Below are positions 51,965 through 60,442 of a stretch of DNA of 64,000 bases, piece after piece. The notes under the pieces were generated by a model. The model did no database searches. It had not been told where the DNA came from and saw only the letters and a program-made list of their open reading frames with translations. The position numbers were made by a program, and so were the translations under genes. The stretch is from NCBI RefSeq assembly GCF_003711225.1, contig NZ_CP031030.1, positions 62,001 to 126,000 of the forward strand. Reading direction: 5' to 3'. Origin of the DNA: Runella sp. SP2. Its GTDB lineage: Bacteria > Bacteroidota > Bacteroidia > Cytophagales > Spirosomataceae. The first letter of the stretch is position 1, and every line of letters starts with the position of its first letter.

Positions 51965-52546
51965 TTAAACAATTACGTGCTCAGCCGATAATTGCTTCTT
52001 CATGCTTGTCAAAGCGCCAAAAACCAAGTTATACACCGACTGGATATTAATTTTCATGAAGTTTGAAATTTCTTCGTTGGTCATATTGACATAGAACTTC
52101 AAGAAAATGGCCTCGCGCTGACGGCGTGGGAGGCGCTCCATGGCTTCGTTGAGGTTACGGTTGGTTTGTAAATACTCTTCTTGAGCGATTACGTACGACT
52201 CCGCCGAAGCAGTGTAAAGGTGGTGGTACTCCAAAGGAATTTCTTCGCTGCTCGTATTTTTTTGTTGAGCATTGAGATGGCGAACCAATTTACGTTTAAT
52301 CGAAGCCATCAAATAATAACGAACCGATGTGGTGTCACCAAGCGTGTGACGGTGTTGCCAAAGTTCTACAAACAAATCGTGAATACAATCTTTAATCAAA
52401 GCTTTATCGACACTAAATTGCGTACAATAGTTGTACAAAAGCTGAACGTAACATTGATAAAGTTTTGCAAACGCTGCCTCGTCGTCTTGACGAAACTGAT
52501 TCCAAAGAGTTACCTCTTCCTGAGTAGTTAGATGAAACCGGGGCAT
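51965..52546 (-). CDS. Orphan ECF-type sigma factor
   Basis: This 193-aa sigma factor starts MPRFHLTTQEEVTLWNQFRQDDEAAFAKLYQ and contains region 2 (LIKDCIHDLFVELWQHRHTLG) and region 4 (LPRRQREAIFLKFYVNMTNEEISNFMKINIQSVYNLVFGAL). It resembles the SusCD-linked sigmas but has no FecR gene on either side, so its anti-sigma, if any, is elsewhere. The start at 52546 is chosen by family length; an upstream in-frame start at 52588 would add MGCDCFKTPNPSTQ. The terminator lies directly after it. The target regulon cannot be predicted. Confidence 0.9.
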   Translation of the reverse strand: MPRFHLTTQEEVTLWNQFRQDDEAAFAKLYQCYVQLLYNYCTQFSVDKALIKDCIHDLFVELWQHRHTLGDTTSVRYYLMASIKRKLVRHLNAQQKNTSSEEIPLEYHHLYTASAESYVIAQEEYLQTNRNLNEAMERLPRRQREAIFLKFYVNMTNEEISNFMKINIQSVYNLVFGALTSMKKQLSAEHVIV

Positions 52547-52639
52547 TTGGGTGGAGGGGTTTGGGGTTTTGAAACAATCACAGCCCAAATGTAATTTTCT
52601 TTATATTAAGTTGCAAAATAAAAAGTGTTTTTTTTACAT

Positions 52640-54316
52640 TTAATTTTCAGAATATAATTTGGTGAATTGAAATGTACTCCCATCAAATAGTCCTAAATCA
52701 CTCATTTTCAGAAAAGGAATTACAAGTAGCCCCATAAACGATAATGTCATAAAAGGGGATGCAAGCGTAGAATTTAATGTTTGCTTAACAAAAGAATCGA
52801 GGGCTGTATATTGATTTGCGACCTCGTAGCCGTCCATATCCGACATTAATCCTGCAATAGGTAAAGGTAAAGTATGACCACTTCCGTCGCTATTTACGGC
52901 ACTGACGCCGCCTTGGGCTTCAATGACCAAATTAATGGCTTTGGCAAGGCTTTCGTCATCGCAACCCACCGCAATAATGTTGTGCGAATCGTGCGCCACC
53001 GACGAAGCCAATGCCCCTTGCGTAAGTCCAAAATTGGTAATAAAACCGATGGCAACAGGGGCGGGTTGATAACGATTTATGACCGCAATTTTGAGAATAT
53101 CCCGCTCGGTATCAGAAACAATATATCCCGTTTCGACGCGGGCGGGTACCTCAAGTAGGTTGGTGATTAATTGGCCATCTAGGGCTTCAATGACTTTTAA
53201 AGTAAGAAAAGTACTAGGAGCAGGAATAGCTAAATCGGATGCTTGGCAAGGCTGGCAATCAAACTGATTGACGATTGGACTGCGCAAATCAGGCAAAAGA
53301 GACGTGCCACGGTCGGCTATTTTTTCGCCATTGATATAAGTTTCGAGAATGGTAAAGTCATTGAGGTTGTCCACAATGATAAAGTCAGCCGAATCGCCTT
53401 CTCGAAGCAGCCCCACGGGCAGACGATAGTGCAAAACAGGATTGACACAAGCCGCCCGCAAAACATCGAAAAGCTTGTAGCCCTTGGCCAAAGCACGTTT
53501 CACCAGTTGATTGATGTGGCCATCGACCAAGTTGTCAGGGTGCTTGTCGTCCGAACAAAACATCAGTCGGGAAGAATACTGCGCCATCAGTGGAATAAGC
53601 GCTTCAAAATTTTTGGCGGCACTTCCTTCCCGAATCAAGACGTATTCGAGTCCAAGCTGGATTTTTTCAAATGCTTCGTCGTATGTAAAACATTCGTGGT
53701 CGGTGGTAATGCCCGTTTCAATGTACTTTTTTGCGGCCTCACCCCGAAGCCCAGGTGCGTGGCCGTCGATGGGTTTATTGAAGGCATTGGCCCACTGAAT
53801 CTTCATCATTACTTCTGGGTCTTCGTTGAGAACCCCAGGGAAGTTCATCATTTCGGCCAAATATCCAATTTCCTTTAATGCCAACAATTGTCGAACTTCT
53901 TTGACGGAAATAGTCGCCCCAGCGGTTTCGAAAGTGGTCGCAGGTACGCACGAGGGCGCTCCAAAGCAAAATTTAAAGGGCACTCTTCGGCTATCCTCAA
54001 TCATGTATTCGACGCCTTTTACGCCCAGCACATTCCCAATTTCATGAGGGTCAGAAACTGTCCCGACTGTGCCATGTACTACTGCCAAACGGGCAAATTG
54101 AACTGGCGTAAGCATTGAGCTTTCGATGTGGACGTGGGCATCAATAAAACCAGGTAGTACGTAGGGAGCACCTATTCGTTCTCCTCCAAGAATAGAAATG
54201 TTGACGATACGGGTGTCTTCAACGTCGATTTCGGCATAAGAAATAATGTGATCAAACACATTGAGGAGGTTGGCAGTAAATCGCATGGGGCTTGTAAAGG
54301 TTAATGGTTTGGTCAA
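52640..54316 (-). CDS. ade: Adenine deaminase
   Basis: This 558-aa enzyme converts adenine to hypoxanthine for purine salvage. The amidohydrolase metal motif is present as FIDAHVHIESSMLTP (His61, His63, Glu65), followed by TVGTVSDPHEIGNVLG and the Ade-specific VAHDSHNIIAVGCDDESLAKAI in the C-terminal half. The length matches bacterial Ade (about 540-590 aa). An in-frame ATG at 54286 is a second possible start. It is a single-gene unit, divergent from the small HExxH gene. Confidence 0.95.
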   Translation of the reverse strand: MTKPLTFTSPMRFTANLLNVFDHIISYAEIDVEDTRIVNISILGGERIGAPYVLPGFIDAHVHIESSMLTPVQFARLAVVHGTVGTVSDPHEIGNVLGVKGVEYMIEDSRRVPFKFCFGAPSCVPATTFETAGATISVKEVRQLLALKEIGYLAEMMNFPGVLNEDPEVMMKIQWANAFNKPIDGHAPGLRGEAAKKYIETGITTDHECFTYDEAFEKIQLGLEYVLIREGSAAKNFEALIPLMAQYSSRLMFCSDDKHPDNLVDGHINQLVKRALAKGYKLFDVLRAACVNPVLHYRLPVGLLREGDSADFIIVDNLNDFTILETYINGEKIADRGTSLLPDLRSPIVNQFDCQPCQASDLAIPAPSTFLTLKVIEALDGQLITNLLEVPARVETGYIVSDTERDILKIAVINRYQPAPVAIGFITNFGLTQGALASSVAHDSHNIIAVGCDDESLAKAINLVIEAQGGVSAVNSDGSGHTLPLPIAGLMSDMDGYEVANQYTALDSFVKQTLNSTLASPFMTLSFMGLLVIPFLKMSDLGLFDGSTFQFTKLYSEN

Positions 54317-54423
54317 AGGGAGAAACGACGATTTTGTGATTTGTGCCAGAAACTCCTAACTTTTCGCCAAAGAGTGCTAAAATTAGATTTTTCATTAAAA
54401 GAAATCAAATTTTTGACAATTTC

Positions 54424-54759
54424 ATGCTAAAACGACCGCGTTTACCCATGATTTCAGTGCATGTTCCCTTCCTTTGGGTAGGTGGGCTGACGTTTTTTCC
54501 GTGGGTCTTTTTTAAGAAACAAAATCCTCCTGCGTGGCTTATTAACCACGAACGGATTCACCTTCGACAACAGGCTGAAATGGGCCTGCTTCTGTTTTAC
54601 GTTTGGTATCTTTTGGAATACCTAGTTCGCCTTATCGTTTACCGCCACCGCTATCGTGCCTATCGAAACATTTGTTTTGAACGCGAGGCGTATGCCAATG
54701 ATCAAAATTTGAGTTACCTCACTACTCGAAAACCGTGGGCATTTTGGAAGTATTTGTAA
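54424..54759 (+). CDS. Small membrane-associated protein with an HExxH-like motif
   Basis: This 111-aa protein (start MLKRPRLPMISVHVPFLW) has one or two hydrophobic segments (FLWVGGLTFFPWVFF and GLLLFYVWYLLEYLVRLIVY) and the motif NHERIHLRQQAE, an HExxH zinc-peptidase type site, followed by CFEREAYAND, whose Glu could be the third ligand. It resembles a minimal gluzincin-like protein found in Bacteroidota. No named family is certain. The 54343 start would add a basic leader and is less likely. The last 17 bp hold the -33 element of the next gene's promoter. Confidence 0.65.
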   Translation: MLKRPRLPMISVHVPFLWVGGLTFFPWVFFKKQNPPAWLINHERIHLRQQAEMGLLLFYVWYLLEYLVRLIVYRHRYRAYRNICFEREAYANDQNLSYLTTRKPWAFWKYL

Positions 54760-54773
54760 AAAAGTTACTTTTG
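54743..54773 (+). promoter_or_regulatory. Promoter of the NAD(P)-binding protein gene
   Basis: TTTG (54743-54746), a 19-bp spacer and TACTTTTG (54766-54773) match the Bacteroidota consensus. Transcription should start near 54780, leaving an unusually long leader of about 118 nt. Confidence 0.65.
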
Positions 54774-54787
54774 CTTCATTAAAATCT

Positions 54788-54891
54788 CTTTGTAAAAATA
54801 CGCGAAACTTGGATGGCTTCTAAGAACTACCATCCTGCTCAGTCGATGAAATAACGAGTAATGGTTCTCTTATTTTTCAATTTTTACAAAG
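54788..54891 (+). ncRNA. Structured 5' leader with a closing stem and alternative inner pairings
   Basis: CTTTGTAAAAAT (54788-54799) is the exact complement of ATTTTTACAAAG (54880-54891), ending 6 nt before the ATG. Inside lies GGATGG/CCATCC (54811-54816 and 54830-54835). AGAACTACCAT (54824-54834) can alternatively pair with ATGGTTCT (54861-54868), which excludes the inner stem. The ribosome start region would be inside the closing stem. A cis-regulatory RNA is possible; no known riboswitch was recognised. Confidence 0.45.
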
Positions 54892-54897
54892 ACTTTT

Positions 54898-55554
54898 ATG
54901 AATTCTTCCCCAATTATTGCCGTGGTAGGCGGCACAGGTAAATCAGGCGCTTATTTAGTACAAGAATTGCTTCGACAAGGTTTTCGTTTAAAATTATTGA
55001 TTCGCAATGCTTTTTCGCGAGACTTGCCTTTGTTTTATAACCAGCCTACGGTAGAAATTATTAATGGTAATGTCCAAGATTATGAAGTCGTGCGTCAGTT
55101 GATTCAAGGCTGCGACGCGGTGATAAGTACGTTGGGTTTGGGTATCCCTAATAGTGAACCTACAATCTTTAGCCAATCCACACAAAATATACTTAGAGCG
55201 ATGAACGAGTGTAGCATCGAACGGTATATTGTGACCACAGGATTAAACGTGGATACGCCTTTTGACCAAAAAAGCGCTAAAACGCAGTTCTCAACTGAAT
55301 GGATGAAAACCAATTTTCCGCTTTCTACGGCCGATAAACAACGAGAATATGAACTTTTAAGGGACAGTAAAGTGCAATGGACATTGGTTCGGCTTCCACT
55401 TATTGAGCTGATAGATAGTCGGAAGGACGTTCTAATAAGTACAGAAGACATGCTGGGTGAAAAAATTAGTGCAACCGATTTGGCGTGCTTTCTAATAACT
55501 CAACTCAGTGACCGTACATATTGGAAAAAAGCTCCGTTTATTGGCTCAGTATGA
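54898..55554 (+). CDS. NAD(P)-binding protein, atypical short-chain dehydrogenase (NmrA-like)
   Basis: This 218-aa protein has the Rossmann start IIAVVGGTGKSGAYLVQELL (GGTGKSG) and continues LKLLIRNAFSRDLP, IINGNVQDYEVV and GCDAVISTLGLG, as in NAD(P)H-binding (SDR a5/NmrA) proteins. The usual YxxxK catalytic motif is not evident, so it may sense or bind NAD(P) rather than reduce a substrate. Its leader is long and structured, with a consensus promoter upstream. Confidence 0.87.
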   Translation: MNSSPIIAVVGGTGKSGAYLVQELLRQGFRLKLLIRNAFSRDLPLFYNQPTVEIINGNVQDYEVVRQLIQGCDAVISTLGLGIPNSEPTIFSQSTQNILRAMNECSIERYIVTTGLNVDTPFDQKSAKTQFSTEWMKTNFPLSTADKQREYELLRDSKVQWTLVRLPLIELIDSRKDVLISTEDMLGEKISATDLACFLITQLSDRTYWKKAPFIGSV

Positions 55555-55555
55555 G

Positions 55556-55563
55556 TAATTTTG
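55556..55563 (+). promoter_or_regulatory. -7 element of the DUF5916 gene
   Basis: TAATTTTG is an exact TAnnTTTG word 46 bp before ATG 55610. No matching -33 word at 17-21 bp was seen. Confidence 0.4.
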
Positions 55564-55609
55564 TGGCTCGTTAAGTGCTTTCTGTTAACCTAAACCGTTT
55601 TGCGTATCG

Positions 55610-57844
55610 ATGAGACTTTTACTGCTATTGTGCTTGCCTCTTTTTGCTTTTGCCCAAACTGCGCCGCCCTATCAAGTCAAGTTTACGACGGAGAAAATAA
55701 AAATTGACGGTGTGCTTGATGAACAAACGTGGGCGGCTATTCCTACAATTGGGACGTTTTGGCAGTATTTCCCGTCGGATACGCTCAAGGCAGTTTACAA
55801 AACCGAAGTAAAATTGACCTTTGATGACAAAAATATCTACGTCAGTGCTAAATGCCATGCGCAACATAAAAACTACGTGGTTTTGTCGTATCGGCGGGAT
55901 TATCGGGCAGGCAGCAACGACAACGTGAGTTTTATCTTCGATACGTTCAACGATCGCACCAATGCCTTTCTGTTTGGCACCAATCCTTTGGGCGTCATGC
56001 GGGAGGCATTGTTGTACAATGGAGCTACCGACAATACATTCTTCAGTGAGTTTTGGGACAATAAATGGACGGCCGAGTCGAAAATTTACGACAACTATTG
56101 GACTACCGAAGTTGCTATTCCCTTTACAACTTTGCGTTTTAAAGAAGGGACAACGCAGTGGTTGTTTAAAAGCTATCGTTTTGATACCCAAATTAATGAG
56201 CAAAGTACGGTAGTTCAAATACCCCAAAATCAATTGATTATGAATTTGGGGTATTCCATTCCCATTGTTTTTGAAAAACCACTGCGTAAAACGGGGGCGA
56301 ACATTTCGTTGATTCCGTACATCGCGGCGGGTAATTCGCAGGATTTTGTGAATCGCAATAACCCCAACAACGGCACGCGTTTTAACGTGGGCGGTGACGC
56401 TAAAATCGCCGTGACGTCGGGACTAAATCTGGACTTAACGGTGAATCCTGATTTCTCGAATGTCGAAGCCGACCGCCAGATTATTAACCTCACTCGTTTT
56501 GACATAAACCTTCCCGAGCAGCGCCAGTTTTTTCTCGAAAATTCCGACTTGTTTTCGGGCTTTGGCAGCTACGTTATCAATCCTTTTTTGCCTCCTCAAG
56601 GCAATTTGGGCGGAGCAGGAAACCAAATTTTAAGTCCCTTTTTCTCTCGTCAAATTGGGATTGCCAAAGATTCGACCACGGGTTTGGGCGTACCGAATCG
56701 CATTGTGTATGGAGCGCGCTTGAGTGGTAAGTTGGATGATAACTGGCGCATAGGTTTGTTGAATGCCCAAACAGCCGACGACGAGTTTAAAGGGATTTCG
56801 GGCGCTAATTTTGCCGTGGCGTCGGTGCAGAGGAAGGTGTTTAGTCGCTCTAACATTGCCGCTATTTTTGTCAATAAACAAACCTTACACCCCGAAATGG
56901 GGCGGAATTTGTCAAGTTTCAACCGCGTGGGAGGATTAGAGTACAATTTCACGTCACGAGACAGCCGTTGGCAAGGCAAAGCGTATTATCACCAATCATT
57001 CAGCGAAAACAAACAAAAAGATGCGTTTGCCAACGGCTTTTCGTTGATGTACAGCGTCCTGAAATACACCTTTCGTTGGGCGCACGACTGGGTAGGAAAG
57101 GGCTACGACGCCGAAGTGGGCTTTGTGCCACGCAAGGACTTTTTGCGTATCAATCCAACGCTCGGATTTTCGTTTTACCCCCGTACTCGCTTGGTCAATC
57201 GGTACAGTGTAGGAGTAGCGCTGGAGCAATATTCGATGCCTAACGTGGGTGTCACCGACCGTACAGCAGGGCCATTTTTGTCGATGTCGTTTCAAAGTTC
57301 CGCACGAATGCTCTTATCGTTGAACCAAAACTATACCTATCTATTCTCCGATTTTGATGCTTTGCGCAGTAATGGAAAATTGCCGTCGTTGCGAAAAGGA
57401 GGAAGTTATACGTACTACAATGCGTCGTTGAATTACTTCTCTGACCAGCGTAAAAAATGGTGGTTGTTTGCCCAGCCGCTCATTGGGCAGTATTATGACG
57501 GAACAATTGTGAGTTTAGCGGGTTCTATTAATTACCGTTATCAACCTTACATCGCATTGGCAATGAATTTTACGTACAACCGTATCAATCTTCCGATTGG
57601 TGACAACAACGTGTTTTTGTTAGGACCTCGGTTAGACTGGACGTTTTCAAAAAAAGTGTTTTTGACGACTTTTTTGCAATACAACAGTCAGTTTGAGAAT
57701 ATGAACGTCAACACCCGTTTTCAATGGCGTTTTGCGCCCGTATCGGATTTCTTTTTGGTGTATATTGACAATTACAATACGGTCAACGGCCAATCAAGAA
57801 ACCGCTCTATTCAAGCAAAATTGACCTATTGGTTCAATTTGTAG
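55610..57844 (+). CDS. DUF5916 family protein: CBM9-like domain plus outer-membrane barrel
   Basis: This 744-aa protein has a signal peptide (LLLLCLPLFAFAQT). Residues about 25-200 form a CBM9-like sugar-binding domain (KIDGVLDEQTWAAIPTIGTFW, VKLTFDDKNIYVSAKC). The remainder, about 230-744, is the DUF5916 barrel (LDLTVNPDFSNVEADRQIINLTRF, FFLENSDLFSGFG) ending in aromatic strands (KLTYWFNL). The family occurs widely in Bacteroidota, often near peptidase or sugar genes; its role is unknown. It is not adjacent to a SusCD pair here. Confidence 0.9.
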   Translation: MRLLLLLCLPLFAFAQTAPPYQVKFTTEKIKIDGVLDEQTWAAIPTIGTFWQYFPSDTLKAVYKTEVKLTFDDKNIYVSAKCHAQHKNYVVLSYRRDYRAGSNDNVSFIFDTFNDRTNAFLFGTNPLGVMREALLYNGATDNTFFSEFWDNKWTAESKIYDNYWTTEVAIPFTTLRFKEGTTQWLFKSYRFDTQINEQSTVVQIPQNQLIMNLGYSIPIVFEKPLRKTGANISLIPYIAAGNSQDFVNRNNPNNGTRFNVGGDAKIAVTSGLNLDLTVNPDFSNVEADRQIINLTRFDINLPEQRQFFLENSDLFSGFGSYVINPFLPPQGNLGGAGNQILSPFFSRQIGIAKDSTTGLGVPNRIVYGARLSGKLDDNWRIGLLNAQTADDEFKGISGANFAVASVQRKVFSRSNIAAIFVNKQTLHPEMGRNLSSFNRVGGLEYNFTSRDSRWQGKAYYHQSFSENKQKDAFANGFSLMYSVLKYTFRWAHDWVGKGYDAEVGFVPRKDFLRINPTLGFSFYPRTRLVNRYSVGVALEQYSMPNVGVTDRTAGPFLSMSFQSSARMLLSLNQNYTYLFSDFDALRSNGKLPSLRKGGSYTYYNASLNYFSDQRKKWWLFAQPLIGQYYDGTIVSLAGSINYRYQPYIALAMNFTYNRINLPIGDNNVFLLGPRLDWTFSKKVFLTTFLQYNSQFENMNVNTRFQWRFAPVSDFFLVYIDNYNTVNGQSRNRSIQAKLTYWFNL

Positions 57845-57898
57845 TAGGATGCTAATGGCAAATCTAATCCAACCCGCTGTTATTCGGCGAATCTAACG

Positions 57899-57906
57899 TA
57901 ATTTTG
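57899..57906 (+). promoter_or_regulatory. -7 element of lepA
   Basis: TAATTTTG matches TAnnTTTG 43 bp before ATG 57950. Just after it lies the small inverted repeat CCAAT-tgtct-ATTGG. Confidence 0.45.
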
Positions 57907-57949
57907 CAAACCAATTGTCTATTGGTGAGCTAGTATAACGACTTTTTGA

Positions 57950-59737
57950 ATGAAGAATATTCGTAATTTTTGCATTATTGCCCACATTGACCACGGCAAA
58001 AGTACCTTAGCCGACCGCTTGTTGGAGTTTACCAAAACGGTTACTGACCGTCAGATGCAGGCCCAGCTGTTAGATGATATGGATTTGGAACGCGAACGGG
58101 GTATCACCATCAAGAGCCACGCCATCCAAATGGACTACATGTATAAAGGGGAAAAATATACCTTAAACCTCATTGATACACCAGGCCACGTTGACTTTAG
58201 CTACGAAGTATCGCGCTCGATTGCGGCCTGCGAAGGTGCGTTGCTTTTGGTGGATGCTTCGCAAGGCGTAGAAGCGCAGACGATTTCTAACCTTTACTTG
58301 GCCATGAACCAAGGGTTGGTGATTATTCCTGTGTTGAACAAAATTGACCTTCCTGGCGCAATGCCTGAAGAGGTAAAAGATGAGATGGAAGACCTCCTCG
58401 CCTGCGACCGCAATGACATTATTCCAGCCTCAGGAAAAGCGGGCATTGGGATTGAAGATATTCTAAATGCCATTGTAGAGCGAGTGCCTGCACCGTCAGG
58501 AAATCCAGATGCGGAACTCCAAGCCTTGATTTTTGACTCGGTTTTTAACTCATACCGTGGAATTGAGGTAATTTTCCGTGTTCAAAACGGAAGCATTCGT
58601 AAAGGCGACAAAGTAAAATTTGTGGCTACGGGTAAAGAGTACAACGCTGACGAAATTGGTACCCTGCGCCTCGAAAAAGAACCCAAAGACGTCATTGAAT
58701 GTGGCGACGTAGGGTACCTGATTTCGGGGATTAAAGTAGCCAAAGAGGTAAAAGTGGGGGATACCATTACGCATACCGAAAAACCTTCTAAAGAACCTAT
58801 TAAAGGCTTTGAAGAAGTAAAACCAATGGTATTTGCGGGATTATACCCCGTCGAAACCAGTGAGTTTGAAGAAATGCGCGAAGCGATGGAAAAACTCCAG
58901 CTCAACGACGCTGCCTTAGTATGGGAGCCCGAAACTTCGGCCGCCCTAGGCTTTGGTTTCCGTTGTGGGTTCTTGGGAATGCTCCACATGGAGATTGTTC
59001 AAGAGCGTTTGGAGCGTGAGTTTGACATGACGGTTATTACCACCGTTCCTTCTGTGAAATTTAAGGTAGTGACGACCAAAGGAGCGGAATTAGAAGTAAG
59101 TGCTCCTTCTGAAATGCCCGAACCAACGTATATTTCCTGGATTGAAGAGCCGTTTATTAAAGCCCAAATCATCACGAAGTCAGAATACATTGGCCCTATT
59201 TTGAAGTTGTGTATGGATAAACGAGGGCTGCTAAAAAATCAAAATTACCTGACTGCCGAGCGCGTTGAATTGATTTTTGAGATGCCGTTGGCCGAAGTAG
59301 TTTTTGATTTCTTTGATAAATTGAAAACCATTTCTCGCGGTTATGCCTCCCTTGATTATGAGTTGCTCGATTACCGCGAATCAGACATGATTAAGCTGGA
59401 CGTGATGCTCAACGGCGACGGAGTGGATGCACTTTCGGCCATTGTTCACCGTACGAAGGCTTACGAATGGGGTAAAAAACTGTGCGAAAAACTACGGGAA
59501 CTGATACCGCGTCAAATGTTTGAAATCGCTATCCAAGCGGCAATTGGTCAGAAAATCATTGCCCGCGAAACGGTAAAAGCGATGCGAAAAGACGTATTGG
59601 CAAAATGTTACGGAGGGGATATTTCGCGTAAACGTAAATTGTTGGAAAAACAGAAAAAAGGAAAGAAACGAATGCGCCAAGTAGGCAGCGTAGAAATTCC
59701 TCAAGAAGCATTTATGGCGGTGTTGAAGATTAATTAA
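57950..59737 (+). CDS. lepA: Elongation factor 4
   Basis: This 595-aa ribosome-bound GTPase remobilises or back-translocates stalled ribosomes. The G1 motif AHIDHGKST is at residues 11-19, DTPGH at 76-80 (followed by [10 protein letters not shown]), and NKIDLP is present. The LepA-specific C-terminal domain ([24 protein letters not shown]) is complete. The length matches the family (about 595-600 aa). A short Uma2-type gene follows after 21 bp. Confidence 0.98.
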   Translation: MKNIRNFCIIAHIDHGKSTLADRLLEFTKTVTDRQMQAQLLDDMDLERERGITIKSHAIQMDYMYKGEKYTLNLIDTPGHVDFSYEVSRSIAACEGALLLVDASQGVEAQTISNLYLAMNQGLVIIPVLNKIDLPGAMPEEVKDEMEDLLACDRNDIIPASGKAGIGIEDILNAIVERVPAPSGNPDAELQALIFDSVFNSYRGIEVIFRVQNGSIRKGDKVKFVATGKEYNADEIGTLRLEKEPKDVIECGDVGYLISGIKVAKEVKVGDTITHTEKPSKEPIKGFEEVKPMVFAGLYPVETSEFEEMREAMEKLQLNDAALVWEPETSAALGFGFRCGFLGMLHMEIVQERLEREFDMTVITTVPSVKFKVVTTKGAELEVSAPSEMPEPTYISWIEEPFIKAQIITKSEYIGPILKLCMDKRGLLKNQNYLTAERVELIFEMPLAEVVFDFFDKLKTISRGYASLDYELLDYRESDMIKLDVMLNGDGVDALSAIVHRTKAYEWGKKLCEKLRELIPRQMFEIAIQAAIGQKIIARETVKAMRKDVLAKCYGGDISRKRKLLEKQKKGKKRMRQVGSVEIPQEAFMAVLKIN

Positions 59738-59758
59738 TGATTTTAAACACACTTATTT

Positions 59759-60349
59759 ATGGGATTGCCAGAACATTGCCACCACTACTACACAATCGCA
59801 GAATACCTCGAACTGGAACGCCAAACAGGCATCAAATACCAGTACGATGGGGGAGAAGTGTTTGCAATGGCAGGAGGAACAACCGAGCACAGCCTTATTG
59901 GAAACAATGTCGGAGGTGAGTTACGCCGTGCTTTAAAAAAACGCCCTTGTAGTGCATACAACAGCGATCTCAAGATCGCCATTAGCGAAGAAAAGTACCG
60001 CTATGCTGACGCGTCAGTGATTTGTGGGCCTGTGGAGTTTTACGACGAAAATCCTGAGGCCGCTAAAAATCCCGTCCTGATTGTAGAAGTGCTTTCGGAG
60101 AGTTCAGAATCCTATGACCGAGGTGAAAAGTTTAAAACCTATCGCCAAATTGCTAGTTTTCAGGAGTATGTGTTGATTGAACAACGATTCCCTTTGGTAG
60201 AAGTCTTTTATAAAGTAGATGATAAAAGGTGGGAATACAGAGTCTATGAACAACTCGACCAAACCGTCGTATTTTCATCCATCCAAGCCGAAATTCCAAT
60301 GGAAGAAATATACAGCGGAATAACCTTTGAATCTGCAAAGTCAAACTAA
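59759..60349 (+). CDS. Uma2-family (DUF820) endonuclease-like protein
   Basis: This 196-aa protein shows the Uma2 pattern: HHYYTIAEYLELERQTGIKYQYDGGEVFAMAGGTTEHSLIGNNV, then DLKIAISEEKYRYADASVICG, the PD-(D/E)XK-like core NPVLIVEVLSESSESYDRGEKFKTYRQI. The family is widespread in cyanobacteria and Bacteroidota and is predicted to be nuclease-like, but the activity is not established. It lies 21 bp after lepA and before the aceF promoter, so it is probably read from lepA. Confidence 0.92.
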   Translation: MGLPEHCHHYYTIAEYLELERQTGIKYQYDGGEVFAMAGGTTEHSLIGNNVGGELRRALKKRPCSAYNSDLKIAISEEKYRYADASVICGPVEFYDENPEAAKNPVLIVEVLSESSESYDRGEKFKTYRQIASFQEYVLIEQRFPLVEVFYKVDDKRWEYRVYEQLDQTVVFSSIQAEIPMEEIYSGITFESAKSN

Positions 60350-60385
60350 TTCCCGAAGAAGATGACGACTTTTGCGTGATTCTAC

Positions 60386-60393
60386 TAATTTTG
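60386..60393 (+). promoter_or_regulatory. -7 element of aceF
   Basis: TAATTTTG matches TAnnTTTG 49 bp before ATG 60443. It supports the ATG start over the upstream in-frame TTG at 60398, which would be within a few bases of the transcription start. Confidence 0.45.
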
Positions 60394-60442
60394 ACCCTTG
60401 AAATTTAACGAAACAAAGATTCCCTATTCATACCCACTCACT

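Noticed and set aside
60398-60442. TTG start extending aceF
   Set aside because: The lipoyl domain begins at ATG 60443 and a -7 promoter element ends only 5 bp before the TTG.
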